Part shown: piece by piece, positions 60,893 through 64,000 of the stretch
Layout of the letters: each line of letters begins with the position of its first letter
How positions within the stretch are numbered: position 1 is the stretch's first letter
DNA from: Maribacter flavus
GTDB taxonomy: Bacteria > Bacteroidota > Bacteroidia > Flavobacteriales > Flavobacteriaceae
DNA: 64,000 nucleotides
Reading direction: 5' to 3'
Assembly: GCF_008386635.1 (NCBI RefSeq)
Contig: NZ_VUOE01000002.1
Coordinates: forward strand, 434,001 to 498,000
Position numbers and translations under genes: made by a program
The notes under the pieces: model-generated
The model's input: only the letters and a program-made list of their open reading frames with translations
Told to the model about the DNA's origin: nothing
The model's database searches: none

Positions 60893-62479
60893 ATGACTAA
60901 AAGACTATGCACGTTCATCATGTGCCTTTCCTGTGCCATGCTGACCTTCGCCCAAAAAAAGTATTCCAAGAAACAGATCGAGAAATTTAAAACGGAAGCC
61001 AATGCCTTGATCGAATCCGATAAAAAGATGGCCCAGGTGATGGTGGACAAGATCTTTAGTTTTGCCGAGCTTGGCTTTCAGGAAGTGGAGTCCTCCAAAT
61101 ACCTTACGGGGATTTTACAGGAGTATGGTTTTGAAATCGAAAATTCGCTTTCGGGCATTCCAACCTCCTGGTTCGCGAAATGGAGCAACGGGGAAGGCCC
61201 TGTAATCGCTTTGGGAAGCGATGTGGATTGTATTCCCAAAGCTTCGCAGTACCCTGGGGTTGCTTATCATAAGCCCCTTGTTGAGGGAGCGCCAGGGCAC
61301 GGTGAAGGCCACAATGCCGGTATTCCCCTGAATATCATGTCGGCCCTCGCCGTAAAGGAAATTATGGAAAAGGAGAACATTGGGGGAACCTTGATACTTT
61401 GGCCGGGTATCGCCGAGGAACTGGTGGCTGCCAAAGCTTGGTATGTGCGCGATGGTCTTTTCGATGATATCGACATGTGTATTTTTACCCATGTAGGGAA
61501 CAATTTAGGTGTCTCCTACGGACCCACCAGGGGTACCGGATTGATATCCGTGGAGTATTCCTTTGAAGGAGAAGCGGCACATTCCGCAGGTTCGCCCTGG
61601 CGCGGAAGAAGTGCTTTGGACGCCGCCGAACTGATGAACATAGCCTGGAATTATAAAAGGGAGCATTTACATCCCCTAAAAAGATCACACTCCATTTTTA
61701 CCGATGCAGGGGACCAGCCCAATGTAGTGCCATCCAAGGCCGCTATCTGGTTTTATTTTAGGGACATAAAGTATGAAGGAATTATGGAAATGTATGCCCT
61801 TGCCAATGATATGGCCAAGGGAGCCGCCTTGATGACGGGTACCACCATGAGCTCCAAAGTATTGGGAACTGCGTGGCCAAGACATTATAACAAGGTCATT
61901 GCAGAAACCATGTATGACAATATCAAGCAGGTGGGACTTCCGCAATGGTCAGAGGCCGACCAAACCTTGGCCAAGGCCGTACAGACAGAGGTCGGTTCCG
62001 AAAAAATTGAAGGTTTGCCAACGGAATTGGATCCCCTTGGACTTCCGGTGGAAGAGCCGGTAAGTGGCGGTTCGGACGATATTGGCGATATTTCATGGAA
62101 AGTACCTACCGTGACCATGCGGTTTCCATCCAATATTCCCGGCTTGCAGGGACACCATTGGAGTAATGCAATCGCCATGGCCACGCCCATTGCACACAAG
62201 GGTGTAGTTGCCGGGGCCAAGGCCGAGGCCATGACCATTCTGGATTTTTTAACGAAGCCGGAACTTCTCGAAGGGGCTTGGGACTATTTTAAAAACGTAC
62301 AACAAAAGGAAACTACCTATAAACCAATGATCGCCGAAACCGATATGCCACCGATTTACTTGAATACGGACAAACAGGGCCAGTTTAGGGAGGAGCTTCA
62401 AAAATATTACTATGACGAAACCAAATACGACAGTTATTTGGAACAATTAGGCGTGGAATATCCCACTGTCAAAGAATAA
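60893..62479 (+). CDS. M20 family amidohydrolase (AbgB-like), secreted
   Basis: A 528-residue exported enzyme (leader RLCTFIMCLSCAMLTFAQ) of the M20D group. Metal-site segments: VIALGSDVDCIPKA, PGHGEGHNAGIPL, LWPGIAEELVAAKAW with the catalytic and binding glutamates, IFTHVGNN, and a histidine in LQGHHWSNA. The lid domain is at about 205-340. Relatives cleave p-aminobenzoyl-glutamate or N-acyl amino acids. It is followed by the HxlR regulator gene. Confidence 0.92.
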   Translation: MTKRLCTFIMCLSCAMLTFAQKKYSKKQIEKFKTEANALIESDKKMAQVMVDKIFSFAELGFQEVESSKYLTGILQEYGFEIENSLSGIPTSWFAKWSNGEGPVIALGSDVDCIPKASQYPGVAYHKPLVEGAPGHGEGHNAGIPLNIMSALAVKEIMEKENIGGTLILWPGIAEELVAAKAWYVRDGLFDDIDMCIFTHVGNNLGVSYGPTRGTGLISVEYSFEGEAAHSAGSPWRGRSALDAAELMNIAWNYKREHLHPLKRSHSIFTDAGDQPNVVPSKAAIWFYFRDIKYEGIMEMYALANDMAKGAALMTGTTMSSKVLGTAWPRHYNKVIAETMYDNIKQVGLPQWSEADQTLAKAVQTEVGSEKIEGLPTELDPLGLPVEEPVSGGSDDIGDISWKVPTVTMRFPSNIPGLQGHHWSNAIAMATPIAHKGVVAGAKAEAMTILDFLTKPELLEGAWDYFKNVQQKETTYKPMIAETDMPPIYLNTDKQGQFREELQKYYYDETKYDSYLEQLGVEYPTVKE

Positions 62480-62503
62480 CTTTTTAAGTAAAAAATAGTA
62501 ACG

Positions 62504-62541
62504 AACATCGGTCTATAATTTAGACCTATGTTTTATATTTG
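62504..62541 (+). promoter_or_regulatory. HxlR operator and promoter
   Basis: Bases 62504-62532 form a near-perfect palindrome: AACAT-c-GGTCTA, five bases, TAGACC-t-ATGTT; 12 of 14 pairs match. It is followed at once by TATATTTG (62534-62541), an exact -7 box. The layout matches the MarR control region at 54392 and suggests autoregulation. Confidence 0.65.
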
Positions 62542-62582
62542 GGGTGTATCAAAGTATTATCTACATTTTAAATACCACAGTT

Positions 62583-62951
62583 TTGAACAAACCATCCGAA
62601 TATTGTCCGGTAACCGCCTGTATGGAGGAAATAGGTAGCAAATGGAAGCCGATTATCCTTTTCAGGGTTTCCATGGGTATCAACCGATTCTCAACGCTTC
62701 TAAAGAACATAGAAGGTATCAACAAGCAAATGTTGAGCAAGCAATTAAAGGAATTGGAAAAATCACAAATCCTGGAACGCAAAATGTACGCGGAAATCCC
62801 ACCACGTGTGGAGTACACTATTACGGCCAAAGGCAAAACCTTCATGCCAGTTGTTCAAGCCATGAAAAAGTGGGGACAAAAACCTACGGAGAAAACTTCG
62901 GTCAAAAAAACCGATACCCAAGGGGACCAACAATTGCCCTTGTTCGGTTAA
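62583..62951 (+). CDS. HxlR family transcriptional regulator
   Basis: A 122-residue winged-helix regulator: the conserved cysteine in EYCPVTACMEEIGSKWKPI, the recognition segment NRFSTLLKNIEGINKQMLS, and the wing ERKMYAEIPPRVEYTITAKG. The frame opens at GTG 62544, but that codon would lie at or before the predicted transcription start. The TTG at 62583 puts CPV at residue 8, as in other members, and is preferred. A palindrome overlaps its promoter. The last four bases overlap the next gene's stop. Confidence 0.85.
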   Translation: MNKPSEYCPVTACMEEIGSKWKPIILFRVSMGINRFSTLLKNIEGINKQMLSKQLKELEKSQILERKMYAEIPPRVEYTITAKGKTFMPVVQAMKKWGQKPTEKTSVKKTDTQGDQQLPLFG

Positions 62952-64000
62952 TTGGTTGTTTCTTTTTGTAATAAGGCCATATAAAAGCCGTCAAAGCCGC
63001 TTTTGGAGGCGAATATTTTCTTTTCAGTCACCAATGTAAATTTGCTCCCTTCCTCAGAGGTCAGAAAGGTCTTTACCTGCTCCGAGTTTTCTTGGGGCAA
63101 TATGGAACACGTAGCATATACCATCTTACCACCCGCTTTTACGATCTTGCTGTAACTTCTTAAGATTTCCTGTTGGGTCTTGGTAATCTCTTCCAGAAAT
63201 ACCGGCTGTAATTTCCACTTGGTATCCGGGTTTCTACGAAGTACCCCTAGACCTGTGCAGGGAGCATCGATCAAAACCCTGTCCGCACTATCGTATAACT
63301 TTTTGAAGACCTTGGTAGACGTTATCTCCCTAGGTTCTATATTATGCGCTCCATTTCTTCTGGCACGTCTTTTCAGTTCCTTTAGCTTGCTGCCATAAAT
63401 ATCCATGGAGATCAGCTGTCCTTTGTTTTCCATCAATGCGGCCAAATGCAGGGATTTTCCTCCTGCACCGGCACAGGTATCCACAACGCGTTGCCCTGGT
63501 TTTACGTCCAAAAGTTCCGCTACCAATTGACTAGAGGCATCCTGTACCTCAAAAAGTCCATCCTTAAAACTTTGGGTTACGAATACGTTGGCCCGTTCCG
63601 GAAGCATAAGTGCGAGGGGATATCCTTTAATGGGTTCGGTAACGATGCCTTCGTCCAAAAGTTTTTTTCGAAGTTTTTCCTTCGTGGTTTTAAGGGTATT
63701 CGTTCTAAGGATGACTTCGGCAGGCTCGTTCAATTTTGCGATTTCGGCTGTCCAAAGTTCCTCACCCAAGGCTTTGGCACACAATTCATCGATCCAATCA
63801 GGGATGGCCTCTCTGTATTTTCGAATTTTGGAAAGTTCGTCAAACCGACCTTTAATCCTTCTTTCTGGGGTAGGTTCAATTTGTTTCCAATCGGGCAACT
63901 TAATCCCGCTTAATACTGCCCATACCGCCCACATTCTAAAAAGGTCGGGCCTGGTGAAAGGTGCTTTCACCTCGGCAATTTCGGCATACAACCTTTTGTA
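62948..64000 (-). CDS. rsmB: RsmB-type 16S rRNA cytosine-C5 methyltransferase (partial)
   Basis: The C-terminal 350 residues of an RsmB/NOP2-family enzyme; the frame is open to the window edge, so the N-terminus is missing. SAM-binding VVDTCAGAGGKSLHLAAL, SMDIYGSKLKELKRRARR, the catalytic cysteine region VLIDAPCTGLGVLRRNPDTK (motif IV) and VYATCSILPQENSEQ (motif VI cysteine) are all present. It methylates a cytosine of ribosomal RNA. Its stop overlaps the HxlR gene's stop on the other strand. Confidence 0.9.
   Translation of the reverse strand, partial: YKRLYAEIAEVKAPFTRPDLFRMWAVWAVLSGIKLPDWKQIEPTPERRIKGRFDELSKIRKYREAIPDWIDELCAKALGEELWTAEIAKLNEPAEVILRTNTLKTTKEKLRKKLLDEGIVTEPIKGYPLALMLPERANVFVTQSFKDGLFEVQDASSQLVAELLDVKPGQRVVDTCAGAGGKSLHLAALMENKGQLISMDIYGSKLKELKRRARRNGAHNIEPREITSTKVFKKLYDSADRVLIDAPCTGLGVLRRNPDTKWKLQPVFLEEITKTQQEILRSYSKIVKAGGKMVYATCSILPQENSEQVKTFLTSEEGSKFTLVTEKKIFASKSGFDGFYMALLQKETTN

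Noticed and set aside
1-64000. tRNA, rRNA and riboswitches
   Set aside because: No cloverleaf, rRNA core or known riboswitch consensus was recognised by eye; a covariance search would be needed to exclude small cases.

Overview
The window looks like chromosome from a marine member of the Flavobacteriaceae (Bacteroidetes). The evidence is the gene content (2TM-domain proteins with LytS/LytR, DUF4331, DUF2141, DUF2490, a LETM1-related protein, M28 and S9 peptidases, many Sec/lipoprotein leaders), promoters of the Bacteroidetes form (TTG, a spacer of about 20, TAnnTTTG), and few Shine-Dalgarno tracts. Genus cannot be read from the sequence. No rRNA, tRNA, integrase, transposase or CRISPR array was found. 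The gene at the right edge is cut by the window.

Layout. 0.1-4.9 kb: one transcription unit with a DUF2141 protein, a TPR-like secreted protein, a LytS-type kinase carrying a C-terminal 2TM domain, four small free 2TM proteins and a LytTR regulator. 5-9.6 kb: LETM1-related protein, two short DUF4331-type proteins that resemble the two ends of one family member, a TPR lipoprotein, and a 34-residue membrane peptide behind an unusual set of repeated 13-mers. 9.6-18 kb: RND/MMPL exporter with a DUF547 protein, a TIGR04283-type glycosyltransferase overlapping a two-domain VOC protein, an ECF sigma/anti-sigma pair, Cu/Zn superoxide dismutase, DUF2490. 18-24.7 kb: S9 peptidase, a TPMT-like methyltransferase, a Tricorn-type protease, and an ArsN2-like acetyltransferase bracketed by diverged 38-bp direct repeats. 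24.8-27.4 kb: an AT-rich accessory island with a DUF262-AlbA_2 fusion (a defence candidate), an orphan lipoprotein and attC-like imperfect palindromes. 27.4-42.6 kb: methyltransferase, two tandem paralogous amidohydrolases, CDP-alcohol phosphatidyltransferase, YdeI-type protein, a 1130-residue ThuA/sugar-dehydrogenase/PKD/cytochrome fusion, GAF protein, M1 and M28 peptidases, MFS transporter and a propeller-SnoaL fusion. 42.6-48.2 kb: trehalose synthesis (OtsA-OtsB fusion) divergent from a GH15 protein, then a PLP decarboxylase. 48.2-56.3 kb: a beta-oxidation cluster (ligase, MarR, FadB-like, thiolase, acyl-CoA dehydrogenase). 56.5-64 kb: purL, a small lipoprotein, an M20 amidohydrolase, an HxlR regulator and an RsmB-type rRNA methyltransferase.

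The most unusual signals are between genes. Both junctions of the fad cluster carry the same two-part hairpin arrangement: a covarying stem directly after the stop codon, and a second stem that runs into the next start codon and supplies a GGAGG-like track. A degenerate copy of the first part lies near 20.1 kb. The MarR and HxlR genes share one control layout, a long palindrome immediately upstream of a TATATTTG box. A 17-bp-stem hairpin recurs at 38.5 and 56.5 kb, and a mosaic low-complexity repeat recurs at 4.9 and 28.2 kb. The DUF262-AlbA_2 island is the best candidate for a poorly described defence function; the 2TM array with LytS/LytR is the best candidate for a poorly described signalling system.
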